This document shows, one piece after another, positions 12,385 through 24,476 of a stretch of DNA of 60,513 nucleotides; position 1 is the stretch's first letter; the number at the start of each line of letters is the position of its first letter. This DNA is from Lingula anatina. Its lineage: Eukaryota > Brachiopoda > Lingulata > Lingulida > Lingulidae. The stretch lies in NCBI RefSeq assembly GCF_001039355.2, contig NW_019773689.1, positions 1 through 60,513 of the forward strand. The letters are read 5' to 3'. The notes below the pieces were generated by a model, which worked only from the letters and a program-made list of their open reading frames with translations, had not been told where the DNA came from and made no database searches. The translations under genes were made by a program, and so were the position numbers.

Positions 12385-13953
12385 ATTTATTTTAATCTAT
12401 TTTAATCTCTATATACGTAAGAATGATTCAGAATTTTCTCGATGGGGAATCGGAAATTGATACAGGGTTGATATAAAAAGTCGTTCCATTTTCTATTGAA
12501 CTGGGTCTTTTAATGGTAGACATTGGCCCCGAACCCCACGTCAAGGGGGGTGGAGGAGGGCGCGAGGGTCGGCTTGGCATCCGAGGCCTGTCATTCCTAA
12601 AAAAAAAAACGCCCCCCCCCCCCCCCCCCCCGCCCTTCAAATAATCCCGAATCCGCCCCTGGTGCTTAGGCTGCGTGTAATGGAATATAGGTTTAATTTA
12701 TTTAAATAAGATGTTGAAAATGGAATTATGTCTAAAGCAGCTTTCTTTATTTATATATATTATAATCATTTATTTCACTCTTCTCTGCAGGCTTGGCCCA
12801 AGATCCGCTCTGAGGTGGTCAAATCCCTGCAGACCATTATGACCCTGGGCGCGGACCTGATGGAGGCCTTCCCACAACTTGGTATTAAGCAGCGAAAGTT
12901 GAACATGTTCGTGGTGAACAAAATAACTCAAGGAGACTATTCCTCCGGGAAAGTGGCAACGCTGCTCTCCCTCGTACGCTGGGAGGTGAAGTACATCGAA
13001 GAGGAGTTCTACCCCAAAGTAAGCACTGTAGTTTTCTCGTTTCTTTGTACCGCTATATATATATATATAACCTACTCTCATTTGACTGACCTCCCCAACC
13101 CCATCTCTCTACTACCCTCTACCAGGGCGACAAATTGATTTTCCACAGATTTTCACAGATATGTCTCTAGATAAATAGACAGTCATTTTGGTCAAAAAAA
13201 TGTCCACAATAATTGCGGCCCTGCTAGAGGTTTATCTCTACTTTGTGGCAAGCTTAGCGTTGGTGCATTCGCTTCCCTCTCTCTATCCTCCGAAATAGAA
13301 GGTATGCAGCAGGCTTCTATTATCATATCTTTGCGTTCAGTCCGTTTACATCAAGTGCATACACATTATATATTTTTCACTCATTAGGAAGATAAAAACA
13401 TCGTTTAAGATATAGTTAAAATAACATTTTCATTCGAACTATTACTGGGTATTGTTAACACTAATCGTTCTTGCAGGTCAATAACGCACTGAAGGACATA
13501 TTTGGCTCAGTTTCCAAGGACAGACTGTCAAAACTGGTGGAAATCGCCGACAAAGTTGTGAAACAAATGAAGATCAAAGCCTCTCTAGATGCCATTCTGT
13601 CAACCATAGCCCCCATTGATTCCACCATTACCATTCGGGATATTCTCCGCATGCAGGCTCGACTTTTTCCACAGCGGACATGCTACAGAATCTACCCACT
13701 GAGTCCCGCCAGGGCCGGCCAGTCTCACCCTACGTACCGAGTGCCAACAACTCAGAAATTGTACCGCATACGTGACGCCATCAAGAACGGACTGGCCTTC
13801 GTTGCCGATACGTGTGCTGGCGTGGAATCCGTAAGATCAATCGTTATGTCCAAGGAGAGCGTTCTAACAACCGATCTGTTTAACTATTTGTTAAAGACTA
13901 TTAAACCCAACTCTACTTGTGTTTCTAATGTGTCTGGTGCCATTTGTACCTAA
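4356..13953 (+). CDS. Secreted, predominantly helical protein of unknown function (8 exons, about 460 aa)
   Basis: Exons are 4356-4419, 6004-6080, 6406-6452, 6788-6896, 7479-7626, 9042-9274, 12791-13018 and 13477-13953. All introns are GT-AG, all phases agree, and the total is 1383 nt ending in TAA. Residues 1-21 form a clear signal peptide (MASK, then a Leu/Val/Ala core ending TTNA). The mature part is rich in Lys, Glu, Leu and Gln and looks like long amphipathic helices. One hydrophobic, proline-punctuated stretch at about residues 162-182 is followed at once by a charged helix. There are eight cysteines outside the signal peptide, four of them in the last exon, and C-terminal NST and NVS sequons, all fitting an extracellular protein. 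I do not recognise the family. Helix, hydrophobic hairpin, helix recalls alpha-helical pore-forming proteins, but that is inference from shape alone. The start is chosen for the TATA box, signal peptide and phase. Confidence 0.8.
6495..6620. repeat. Intronic tandem repeat, about 45-bp unit
   Basis: Three diverged units share the word ATCTAACTAAAGTAAGCCC (ATCCAACTGAAGTAAACCC in the last). They lie in intron 3 of the secreted-protein gene. Confidence 0.65.
7671..7691. repeat. (CT)n microsatellite
   Basis: About ten CT units lie about 45 bp after the exon 5 donor of the secreted-protein gene. Confidence 0.9.
8421..8649. mobile_element. MITE-like element, family C, copy 1
   Basis: It begins CAGTGGCGGATTTAG and ends GGATCCGCCCCTG, giving imperfect inverted ends. 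The inside is rich in G and C homopolymers. Related sequences lie at 9466-9752, about 12440-12661 and 32205-32372. It sits in intron 5 of the secreted-protein gene and has no coding capacity. Confidence 0.7.
9263..9382. repeat. 30-bp minisatellite overlapping an exon end and splice donor
   Basis: Four units of 30 bp of the form GAGATTNAGGCGGTGRGTTAGG run in tandem. The first unit includes the last 12 bases of exon 6 of the secreted-protein gene and its GTGAGT donor. Each later unit carries a similar GTGGGT. Reading on past the true donor meets TAG in frame. Confidence 0.85.
9466..9752. mobile_element. MITE-like element, family C, copy 2
   Basis: It begins CAGTGGCGGATTTAG and ends CCTGGATCCTCCCCT. 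Its interior shares stretches with the copies at 8421 and 12440, including CTAAACCATACC and the homopolymer tract. It lies in intron 6 of the secreted-protein gene. Confidence 0.6.
10041..10074. repeat. (ATTT)n microsatellite
   Basis: About eight ATTT units lie in the long intron 6 of the secreted-protein gene. Confidence 0.85.
10468..10703. repeat. Tandem duplication of a foldback segment, offset 138 bp
   Basis: Two copies start with GATTGACGTTTGTTTATATA, at 10468 and 10606. Within each, GCCAATCAA and TTGATTGGC form an inverted pair. The duplication lies in intron 6 of the secreted-protein gene. Confidence 0.75.
10884..10975. repeat. ATTT/ATT microsatellite
   Basis: An AT-rich run changes from (ATTT)n to (ATT)n and back, in intron 6 of the secreted-protein gene. 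Confidence 0.85.
12348..12382. repeat. (CT)n microsatellite
   Basis: About 17 CT units lie in intron 6 of the secreted-protein gene. Confidence 0.9.
12440..12661. mobile_element. Truncated MITE-like element, family C
   Basis: The right end reads AATAATCCCGAATCCGCCCCT and matches the ends at 8649 and 32372. A poly-C run of about 20 lies near 12612. The usual left end is not seen, so the copy is truncated or diverged; the left limit is approximate. Confidence 0.5.
13113..13231. mobile_element. MITE-like element, family E, copy 2
   Basis: The ends TACCCTCTACCAGGG and GCCCTGCTAGAGG match the copy at 418-549, as does the interior (GATTTTCCACAGAT, TGTCCACAATAAT). It lies in the last intron of the secreted-protein gene. 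Confidence 0.65.
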
Positions 13954-14053
13954 GCCAGTTTAAATTTGTTAAAACAGGCATAGGGTGGATGCAAGCACCA
14001 TGAGCATGGGATTATCGCAGGTGGTGGATTGATATTTTCAAGAAAACTTGGAT

Positions 14054-14059
14054 AATAAA
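14054..14059 (+). terminator. Poly(A) signal of the secreted-protein gene
   Basis: AATAAA lies about 100 bp after the TAA at 13951-13953. Confidence 0.75.
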
Positions 14060-16578
14060 GCATAGTTCAGCAATTAGTTTCTGTTTTTTACTTTTTATAA
14101 TTCACGAACTAAGTATTATAAACTGCCAAAAAAATTGAACCTTATTCATAATAATGTGTTTTCAGAAATAATATTAGATAGATATACAGACTTCTACATA
14201 CTTGTCTTTCAGAGGAAAGTATGATCCAAACTACGCGAAACCCTTATAAGTACCACGCTATTATCATGCGTGTGAATGTAACTTATTCAGTATGACATTG
14301 CGACCGACCCCCAGTACCACCCCCTAGGGCTCATGCGCACTCACACGCACACAAACGTGCTCTCGCACACATAATCACGAATAAACATTTTAATGTTATT
14401 TATTAAAATACGCACAGCATTTCTCTCCTTTACGCAAGCCGCCCAAGCATAGCTGTGTACAGTTGTTCAAAGTTGAGGCCTGATTCTAAATAAGCCTATT
14501 ACTGGGGTCGTTTTTACGGCAATCAATCAGGGGGCAGCACATGATGACAGGAAACCCATGCTTTTCTTTATAAGGCATTATACATGTATCAGTAAAAGAA
14601 AATGACTAAGCACACCTTTTATGCACCGTGTGAAGGTCCTTTCCTTACTTGTGAGGGACCTTTTAATGACCACCCCGACCCCCGCATTAAAAAGATCTCC
14701 TTTAAAATTACCCCCACGTGAGTTGGGCACAGTGGGCTCACATATTTGGATAACGCTATCTGTTAAACTGCTACGGAGATTGACAGGTTCTATGTCTTAA
14801 ACTTGCACAGAAAAGAAGAAACGCCTCCCACGTTGTTACTTTAACAGAATACATTTTGCTAAACTAAAAGTTGCATGGTACAATAAAGATCCCTTTTCAG
14901 ACTCAATCTCTCAAACTCCTTCTCCTTATAGTCTCTCTCCCCTCTTCAAGATTTAAGTTCACAGATGTCTACGCTTAACTTTATCAATTAAATTTTCAAT
15001 TAAATAAATCAAACTGATTGGTTACTTTAAACACAAGTACACTCCATCATGGTGGGTACTCCCAATAACTCCATGTAATCAGACCTAACGGATTACTAGC
15101 TTGAAACAAAGGACATAAAAATATGAATTGCTAGGTGTAAAAAGCAACCTTAAGCTTCTTATATATCTTAGTTTTCCATATGTAAATTTTATCTGATAAA
15201 GACTACCACTCATTGAATTAATACCAGATTTAATGTATGATTTTTTTACAGTTTTTCCAATACTTTGGTCCCTGACAATCGTGGTCATAATGACGGCACT
15301 CGGCAAGGAATTGCGCTCGGTTTAGGATATTTCGTGTCGTTCAGAGCCGATGCAGCAATTCTTTGGCGATTACAGCAAATAGCGCTTGCTGCTTGTGGAA
15401 AAAATTATTTCTGTCAGTAGCCTTAAGAAGGTATCTCTCATGTGCGGTGAGATTTACAAACGATTTTTATCTTTCGAGGCGTTGCGGCCAATGTCTGCCG
15501 TGTTTTCAACACGTGCGCGTGCAGAAAGTATCCCCGTGTGTGTTGCCAAAAAACTCCCCGCTCATGGCTGTTGCCGAACTGAGCATATACCCACAACCAA
15601 CTGCCTTGCACAAGACTCCCAAAAAGCTGGCGCCCAGGCTTTGCGCTGCACATGATGAACGAGCCAATTCCGACTTGAATACTTGAAAAACCCAATAAAC
15701 TAGACTTTGATTGCAATAATTAACTGTTGGCAAAGCCCTCAGTACTCTGAACTCCATTCTGTGTCATTGCGCAATGTCAGACCACCATTACATCCCTGTA
15801 GTCAATTCAAATCTTGTCTCCTGTTGTTTACGACCCCAGCGCAGAGGGAGATAACGCTGTGTACATAAATCGCGCAACGGCACAGTGTCGCGATCTCGGA
15901 TCTTGTGCAGTCAAAAATCACCAAAAAAAAAACATGCATTTCTTTTCCCCCATTTAGTACATGTATGTGTAAAAACTTCATCGCAGTATTTGTTGAAAAC
16001 AGAATGTACTTTTCAACTGTAAACAATTTTAACATATTTGTCTTTAATAATAGAAGCATCCATTCTGTCATGCGAGTTTTGATTTTGGTCCTTAAGCCCC
16101 TGTTACCTAAAATATGTAACAACAGAAAACGCCGTAATATTCAAAATCCATAAACATAGATGTGTGAACCCGTTCTCCAAACTGTCGCAAGCCCCGTACA
16201 ACAGGGGCTTCATCTTCAATCTTTCCAGACAACGTTCATCCCACTATACCACAGTAGGGGTCTGTGACTGGAACAGTTTCGTCTCGCTACGACGTGACCT
16301 CAATGTGACCTTGCCTCTAGTGGCCCCGGGGGCTTGATAAGATACTGCACGTTCTGCAACCCAGGAGTCCTGGCGCGTGCAGTCGGTTAAGAGGGCCAGC
16401 TAGGTAAATTACCTGGTATGTGACTTCTGAAGTACTGGTAGAGGTCGAAAAGTAGAAAGTTTTGTCTGTTTACAGGTAGGTTGGAGATTAATATGTAATG
16501 CAATCGCCCGCGTCCACACTGGGGGCTGCATGGGTTCTTTGGGATACGAAAGTTATATATTCTGAACCAATATCACAT

Positions 16579-16702
16579 AGGGCGCATTCACATTGAAACT
16601 ATCGTATTAGGTTGTTGGAACTAACTCCGCGGAGACTCTCGATGAATGCAATCAGACTAACAGATTACCCCGCGGAGTTAATTCGATCTACGTAGAACAA
16701 GA
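16579..16702. mobile_element. Partial foldback element, family A
   Basis: It contains GGGCGCATTCACATTG, ACTAACTCCGCGGAGACTC and TTCGATCTACGTAGAAC, with an order like that of the copies at 3975 and 44601. The right end runs directly into the complete copy at 16703, which suggests insertion of one element into another. Confidence 0.55.
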
Positions 16703-16913
16703 CTTAGACTGCATTCCCACAGTTTAGATCGATCCATCTGGATCGACCTAACTCCCTGGGGGTTGCTGTCAGCCGAGCGCTCACGGAAGTTAATTACCCC
16801 CTTACAGCTTTTAATAGGCGGAACAGACAGTTAAGCCGGCTAAGCTGACAGTAATCTAGTGAGACTCCCCAAGGGGATAGATCGATCTAAAATCTGTGGG
16901 AATGCAGTCTTAA
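16703..16913. mobile_element. Foldback MITE, family A (complete copy)
   Basis: The ends CTTAGACTGCATTCCCACAG and CTGTGGGAATGCAGTCTTAA are near-perfect inverted repeats. Inside lie GATCGATCCATC and GATAGATCGATC, then AACTCCCTGGGGG, then a central segment with GTTAAGCCGGC. It has no open frame. Confidence 0.85.
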
Positions 16914-17678
16914 ATGATGACCTCACCCAAAGAGACAGGTGTACAGACAACCTCACTGACTTTCTCCTGAGTTGGATGTGCAGTGCACATAACAGTTAAG
17001 ACGCAGCATACGAAGATTGGATGAAAGTTTGATGTGCGCTGTGTGGAACTCCTATGCTCGTTATTTTCAATGCCTAATGCGCCTAACGTATCCTTAAGTA
17101 TATACAATCCTTAGAATATACAATCCTTTCGTGCTTGATGTCTTTGTTGTTCTTATAAGTCTTATTGTTATTCATTAAAAAATAAACGTTGTATTTAACG
17201 TTTTGAAATCCCACTAGGTATATATGAATTTTCCACATCAGCGTCGTAAACAAGTAACGCCACACATATAGTAATACAACACTCCTACGTTAGCTGCCTG
17301 CACTGCTAGGTGTTATAGGGTGTCTCATGGGTGATGTCACGAAATAGTAATTTTAAATAGCAAAATAAAACATAATAAATTTCGGGGTCATTTTCTTTCT
17401 TATTTTTGCAATATTTTCGTGTATATTATTCAAAACCAGCATATAATGCAAACAGCAAATAAGGAAAGAAACCCTATGTAAAAAGGTAAAAGATATCATT
17501 AACCATTTAAGCAAAATGTGAGATTTGGAGCAATGATTGTTTGACCTTAAACTTGTGAAAAACGCAAATTAAGTTTCAAGCTTTTCATGTATTCATATAA
17601 TTTAAATTGGACATTTATAGATAATACTTTGATTTCATGATTGTTAAAGGAATATTTTTATTTTTAGAATCGTTCAAC

Positions 17679-20137
17679 ATGAATAAAAATCTGCGTCTGT
17701 GCGCATGCTGTACTGTTCTATTTGTGGCGATAAGTGTTGGGCTACTGATTGCGGTCATTGTGCTAGCAGTGCAACTGGAACAACTCAAGGACCAGCAGCC
17801 GCAACCACGTGCAACCAACGACTGGCGTAAAACTCCTGCAACCCCCTCGGTATTTGACACCCTTACAGAGAGTGAAATCACAGAAATACGAGATTTCCTT
17901 CACAGTAGGCCTGAGCTAAATTTGGTGCCTGTAAACCGGGCAGATATGGGCAGCAACTACATATATATGATGGAGCCAGTACTCCCTAAGAAGACAGACG
18001 TATTACGGCACTTGGACAGTGGCGGGGCAATGCCGGCGCGCAGTGCCCGCGTCAGCTGCTTCATGGGAGGAGAAAACCCCCCGGTTATCAAAGAATTCAT
18101 CGTCTCTCCAGTCCCAAACGTTGCCCAGTACAAAGACTCCGACAATCCTGCAGAGCGGCGCCCAATTCCTTGGCACACCAGACCCTCTAACCCAGTGGAA
18201 CTCTCAGCTATTGACACAGCATTGCTCAAACCAGTAACGAAAGAACTGTTCCCTATTCTTAAGGAAACATACGGATATTGGTACCACAACTGTACCGATC
18301 GCTGCTTGGTGTTTAACTTCGTGCCAAGGGGTATCAGGGACGGCGACAGGCACATGCTAATTTGGGGGTTCCGCAGCAAGATAGACGGCTACTACCTTTG
18401 GCCAGTTTCTCTCTTGCTGCTTGTTGACGTCAACGGGAATGATCCCACACACTACAAATTGACCAGGTTGTACTACGAAAATCGCGCTTATGGGAGCACA
18501 GAAGAGTTACTTGCCGCCTACAGTACTTTACCTAAACACACCTATCCCTTCCCCACAGCAGGCGCCACGTATGGTTCCCCCGACCTGCGGGGAGAGAGAA
18601 AGGCTAACTGGAAGAAACTACCCAAGCAAACCGAGCCAGACGGAAGGCGGTACACTGTGGATGGACAGAAGGTGAAATACCTGGATTGGGAGTTTAACTT
18701 CAGACTGAGAGCTGTTACAGGAATTCAGGTAGGCTCGCTTTCTACGTGTACATGTTTCCAGTTAAATTAACACCGGTTAAACCACCAGTTAAATTTCTTA
18801 ATGGCATTTCATTATTTTATGTACAATTTATTCAAAATAGCATCATGCCATGTTGTAGAATTATCTTTGTATATTGGTTATTGTAAAAGTACATTATGGT
18901 GCTGTCGTCTATGTATTATACGAACCAGCTGCATGTACTTCTGTTTGGTTCTCCTCAGGTGATGGACATCAGGTTCAGAGGCGAGAGGCTAGCTTATGAA
19001 ATCAGCATGGCTGACGTGGCTGTCTACTACTCTGGAAACGAACCATCTGGTTTATTGGCCAGTTTTGTGGACGCCGGCTGGTCTCTCGGCACGCTCCACC
19101 AGCCCCTGATAAAGGGATACGACTGTCCGGAGAACGCCGCCTACTTCAACAACACCTTCTTCGAGTCTGGGACCGGAAAACCGCGGACCTATGTCGATGC
19201 TTTGTGTCTTTTTGAGCAAAACACTGGTCTGCCAGTGCGCCGTCATCGCTCCATTGATTTCTACAATCCAGACCAGTCCAAGTACTTCTATAAGTTTAGT
19301 ATGCCCGGTTCTGTGCTGATTCTTCGCGGTATCCCTACGGTGTGGAATTATGACTACATCTTTGACTTTGTGTTTCATCCAAACGGTGTTATTGAAGTGA
19401 AGGTGGCGTCAACAGGATATATACAGACGTTCACGTACCCGTTAGGAGGGAACAGCCCCTACGGGAACTTTGTGAACCGGGACTTCGGTATATTGGCCAA
19501 CCTGCACCATCATCTCTTCAACGTAAAGGTAGATTTCGACATCGGTGGACAACAGAACCGGTTTGAAACCTGGGACCTGCAGTTAGAGAACAGGACCAAC
19601 CCTCTAGCCCCAGAGGAGAGGTGGCTGCAGAAAAGGACAGCAGTTAACCTTCGTAAAACAGAGAGTGAGGCACTCATAAAATACAAATTTGAGGAACCCA
19701 AGTACTATGTTATGTACAACCAGCAGCGAAATAACACAGCCGGCTACGCTCGTAGTTATCGCATCTATGCCAATGGTTTCTCCAAGGTGATGCTGCCAGA
19801 AGGGTGGTACTCTGAAAACGGGATCCCTTGGGCTCGCCACCAGGTGACTGTCACCAAATACAAGGACAACGAGGACACCACGGCTTCCATTTACAACCAA
19901 GCCGATCCCTACAACCCCGTCAAAAACTTTGAGAAGTTTTACGGCGATAACGAGGGTATCGTGGATCAAGACCTCGTGGCCTGGGTCTCCCTTGGTCTTC
20001 AGCATATCCCTGTCATGGAGGACATCCCTGTAACCACAACACCCGGAAAACAGCTCTCTGTGGTCCTCGCGCCGCTAAATTACTTCGATGAAGACCCTTC
20101 TATGACGTCACAAGACGCCATAGTGGATCGACCCTAG
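17679..20137 (+). CDS. Copper-containing primary amine oxidase, type II membrane form (AOC-like)
   Basis: Exons 17679-18728 and 18959-20137 (intron GTAGGC...CTCAG) give 742 residues ending in TAG. Copper amine oxidases deaminate primary amines to aldehydes, releasing ammonia and hydrogen peroxide. The precursor Tyr of the topaquinone cofactor is Y481 in WNYDY. The catalytic base is D388 in FVDAGWSLG. The copper ligands are H533 and H535 (LHHHLF) and H699 (LQHIPVMEDIP). The C-terminal NYFDEDPS is a family signature. Residues 9-31 form a single hydrophobic helix after a short basic tail, as in AOC3/VAP-1, so the enzyme probably faces outside the cell. The second ATG was chosen because A stands at -3 and a likely acceptor lies between the two; the upstream ATG at 17637 would add 14 residues. 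Length matches the family. The substrate cannot be told from sequence. Confidence 0.95.
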
Positions 20138-20353
20138 CTGGGGTTGTCAAACTTGACTGAATGAAATACGTATCCTGCTTACTAGCGTGAATTCAATATT
20201 TTTTATTACTTTTACATCTGTTACAAGTAGAACCGTATGCATGATTTTAATTTTGTTTACTTTTCTAAAATGTTTGATATATGCATATTAGTTACTGGGC
20301 CTAAGAAAAAGGTTTCCAATTACGAAAAATACCTGCCGCAGCTTATTTTTAGA

Positions 20354-20359
20354 AATAAA
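20354..20359 (+). terminator. Poly(A) signal of the amine oxidase gene
   Basis: AATAAA lies about 215 bp after the TAG at 20135-20137. Confidence 0.65.
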
Positions 20360-20830
20360 ACTGTATAAAATAATGTATTTTGGTTTGATGCAGTGGAATC
20401 CCATGTTTCTCCGTCTTTCATTGCATTTTAACATGCTTTTTTCATTTGGTGATAATATAAAAAATGTTTCACTGGAACGCTCGAAATTTTCATATGCACT
20501 TTTAAATTCTAGATTTAAAAATTAGTCCACGTACTTTCTTACATTTCCAGTGATTCTGAGCCATTATTTTGTGTTTTCCTTTCAAATCTTCCAAAGTGCT
20601 TATGCCTGACCCCCTCCCCCCCACATTGCTGCCGAGATCAAACATTTATGCAAAAATTATATTGAATGAAATTAAATTAAATTAAAAATCAAATTAAAAT
20701 TGAGACAACCGTGGATTTTTGTTCTATACACATATTTTAAAATATCAAAATTATATATAGGATTAACTTTTTTACAACTTAAGACCACTTAAAAACTCAC
20801 GTTCTTCACTTACTTATAACGCCTATGAAA

Positions 20831-22461
20831 ACAGATCTTACGTGATGTCGTAGGTCATAAGTCGTGACGTAGTAGGCCACAACTTACAACGTCACACGTA
20901 CACGTTCGTCCTGCCGAATCTCTCTAATTTCTGCCTCGAGAATTCATGCGAAGAGGAAGAAAATTAAAGTGACATTTAGCAATGGAAAGCTCATTGAGGG
21001 AAGTTTGGAACGACCTGACTTCCGGGTTTGGATTCAGTCATAAGTGCCCGAGTACTTGTATTCCCAAGGGCTTCAAAACATGAAATTCTGAGGACAGGTT
21101 CTACCAATCTATGATATAATGGCCTGGAGGGTGGGCGGCCACTGCAGGACGCTGGTGATGGCGTCATTTGACACGTTTATTGCATCAATCATAAAAATAC
21201 AGTCATCGAAAATCGAGGGGGGGGGGTAAAATTGTGTTATTCAATGTTTCTCATTTTCATGCAATATTCTTTTTTCATTCAATGTTGCTTCAAATTTTTA
21301 TGAAATATTCCCTTTCATTCAATGTTGTTTCAAATTTAACTGCAATATTCTTTTTTCATTGAATGTTGTTTCATTTTTCAAGCAATATTATTTTTTCATT
21401 CAATGTTGATTCATTTTTTCATGCCATTTTTTTTCATTCACTGTTGTTCCTTTATTTCATGCAATATTTTTTCATTCAATGTTGTTTCATATTTTCATGA
21501 AATAAACAAGAACAATTTTCCAATGAAATTTTATACTAAAAATAGAACATGATTGATATATTCTGACAAAAAGAATAAAATTGTAGTCTGCAGCACCTTA
21601 AAATACACAGCACATTTGCACAAGCACAATTTTCCTAACACAATACAGATCTTACGTGATGTCGTAGGTCATAAGTCGTGACGTAGTAGGCCACAACTTA
21701 CAACGTCACACGTACACGTTCGTCCTGCCGAATCTCTCTAATTTCTGCCTCGAGAATTCATGCGAAGAGGAAGAAAATTAAAGTGACATTTAGCAATGGA
21801 AAGCTCATTGAGGGAAGTTTGGAACGACCTGACTTCCGGGTTTGGATTCAGTCATAAGTGCCCGAGTACTTGTATTCCCAAGGGCTTCAAAACATGAAAT
21901 TCTGAGGACAGGTTCTACCAATCTATGATATAATGGCCTGGAGGGTGGGCGGCCACTGCAGGACGCTGGTGATGACGTCATTTGACACGTTTATTGCATC
22001 AATCATAAAAATACAGTCATCGAAAATCGAGGGGGGGGGTAAAATTGTGTTATTCAATGTTTCTCATTTTCATGCAATATTCTTTTTTCATTCAATGTTG
22101 CTTCAAATTTTTATGAAATATTCCCTTTCATTCAATTTTGTTTCAAATTTAACTGCAATATTCTTTTTTCATTGAATGTTGTTTCATTTTTCAAGCAATA
22201 TTATTTTTTCATTCAATGTTGATTCATTTTTTCATGCCATTTTTTTTCATTCACTGTTGTTCCTTTATTTCATGCAATATTTTTTCATTCAATGTTGTTT
22301 CATATTTTCATGAAATAAACAAGAACAATTTTCCAATGAAATTTTATACTAAAAATAGAACATGATTGATATATTCTGACAAAAAGAATAAAATTGTAGT
22401 CTGCAGCACCTTAAAATACACAGCACATTTGCACAAGCACAATTTTCCTAACACAATACAG
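20831..22461. repeat. Near-identical tandem duplication of about 814 bp
   Basis: Copy 1 is 20831-21644 and copy 2 is 21645-22461. Both start ACAGATCTTACGTGATGTCG and end in AACACAATACAG. The few differences include one G in a poly-G run, GGCGTC versus GACGTC, and CAATGTTG versus CAATTTTG. Each copy holds an inner array of degenerate units of about 45 bp built on TTCATTCAATGTTGTTTCA. High identity means a recent duplication. No coding frame is supported. Confidence 0.9.
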
Positions 22462-24476
22462 TGTGTCAGGTAAGCGTGCAAGTGAGTACTGCTCAGCAGA
22501 TGACCTTGTCCATTTACAGCAAAGGACAAAAAATATATCTCCTAAAACCCTTACATGTTATTTCCAAGCGGGCACGAAAATGGGAAAAGTCTAAGATGAA
22601 TGGTGGGAACAAACATGAAAAGCCACATTCCAGGGCAGCGTTTATGATGATCCCCAAGATATATTCATGGTTAACCCGAATGAACAAGTGCATAACCATC
22701 CACAACAAGTGCATAACCATCCAGATGACTCCTCCACCACACAAGTCGTCAATGTATGCAGACAGATCTATGCAGCAGGAAGTTATGCTAGACCCAACAG
22801 TGTATTTGGTGGCAAGGACTCAGCGCCAGATTGGTGGGGATGTGCCACAATTTAGATCAGTAAAATGTTCCCAAGGTGGTATGAGGTAAAGGTGGCAATG
22901 CAACCTGCCTTATACGCTCAATGGACGATTTTACTGCTCAATTATCAAAATTGAAAAGTTTTTAGCATACGTGTGCTAAAATTTAAAAAAATGACTCAGT
23001 TTGATATATAACCTTTCGTCGCTTGAACTTACCGGACACACTGTCCTGATTTTCTACTTTTTCTTTACGGCTGCACATGGTACATGATCAGTGCACATCA
23101 TGCACATGGTCAGTGTGAGGCATCTCTTTATTTGGACATTCATTCGCCACCTCAAGGACTTGCAGTCCATTTCTGAGCCGCTGTCTCTTGAGGATGCGAG
23201 AAACGGTGGGGTACCGCCAAGGAAGAGGAAGAGACGCTGGAGAGGCGTTTGATGGGCTTAAAGGAGCTGTGCTTACAAGGGCGCCGCAATCTGGTCGAGT
23301 ACTGGGTTGTAGTTAGCAATGCTATTTGGCACGCATGAAAAAAGGCATCATACTAGGACATATGGAGCAGATATACCTAAAGTTGTATATTGCATGTTTG
23401 TAAAACTGGATTCTATTCCGTTTAAAAATCTTATTAACACGAGCCAGTGTTTTTCAGGTACTCTAAAGTTAATACATGTATGTAGTTTGAAATAAAAAGG
23501 CCTCTATCACAGGGAGCACCGTGGCTAAATTACTACTCCAGCAAGTAACACAACGCGTACGGCGATTATATGTTTTCAAGGGATAAACTACTAACTGACT
23601 GTTCTATGTTTTTGTTTCTCTGACTGAGAGGTCTGGAGTCTTCTACACTGTAAGACAGCAAGGGCAATCCAGCTATCGGCTCAACCAGGGAATTGGACTT
23701 TACGATATAATTCCCTGGTTCGACTGACAATACTTACTCTGATGATCTCAATACAAAGTATTCTCTATATGCTCTAAATACGTTAAAGTGATTCTATAGC
23801 AAGAGATATTAAAGCCAATTAAGACATTTACTAGAGACCTTCAACATAATTAAAATGAGACTGATTTTACTTTTAATTAAGATGTGAAGCCATGACTAAA
23901 GTTGCTCAATTCTTTTGAAACTAAGAACATCCTTTAAAACTTGGTTACAGTTCTTCCCAATGAATGAAATACGTTAAGAGATTCATGTAATGTCATTATA
24001 ACTGAGACATCACAACAGTCTTTAAGTTTCTAAAATGAAATTTGGCCGTGAAATCCCCACTGTGACCCCTCAATGCACATATGTATACCAGACACATACT
24101 TTATTCGTCCCAGGACCCGTTAAACTTGTTTAGATGTTCATAGAATGACCCAAGGACAGCATAAATTGTAAAATAAAACATTTCCACGAAGTCTGCGACA
24201 AAGGCGGCCATTTGTCGCTTAAACACTGCGTTTTTATTACTCAGTAATTCAACAAATTCGTCCTTTCCTGAAGAAATGACACATCTGCGTTATCTATCTT
24301 AGGTTAAAACTAGCTTTGACTTAAATAAATAGATAAAAAAATAATAATAAATTTGGATGTGTAATATATATACAGGTGAAAAACGAAGTTTTGTGACACA
24401 TTTATCAAAAATCACAAGGAAGAGCTCTACGGTCGCGCAGCACACAAAGTCTGACGTGGAAGACCGACTATGTCCT
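22462..24476. other. Intergenic region, no supported gene
   Basis: An open frame at 22461-22889 (+) contains a direct repeat (CAAGTGCATAACCATCCA twice near 22687) and has no recognisable domain. A second short frame at 23106-23252 (+) ends in a basic tract, PPRKRKRRWRGV, and resembles nothing I know. A small inverted repeat, AACCAGGGAATT with AATTCCCTGGTT, lies at about 23683-23721. Confidence 0.45.

Larger units (their letters stand above)
14060..17678. other. Intergenic region with repeats
   Basis: No gene is supported here. About 15300-15900 is richer in G, C and CpG and carries several overlapping short open frames, none of which resembles a protein family I know. Two family A elements lie near its right end. 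An acceptor-like TTTTTAG at about 17661-17666 just before the amine oxidase ATG suggests that a 5' untranslated exon of that gene lies somewhere in this region. Confidence 0.5.

Noticed and set aside
15363-15757. Cluster of overlapping open frames on both strands in a CpG-richer stretch
   Set aside because: The frames compete with each other and have no splice context or recognisable motif. Higher G+C content alone explains fewer stops.
16140-16336. Open frame without Met, containing GVCDWNSFVSLRR
   Set aside because: It looked like the end of a reverse transcriptase at first, but no further motif was found and the length is within chance for this base composition.
22461-22889. Open frame of 142 codons downstream of the 814-bp duplication
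   Set aside because: It starts at a non-ATG codon, contains a DNA-level direct repeat and shows no domain; it is treated as repeat-derived.
23106-23252. ATG frame of 48 codons ending in a basic RKRKRRWR tract
   Set aside because: No splice sites, no match to a known protein, and isolated in repeat-rich DNA. It remains possible but unsupported.
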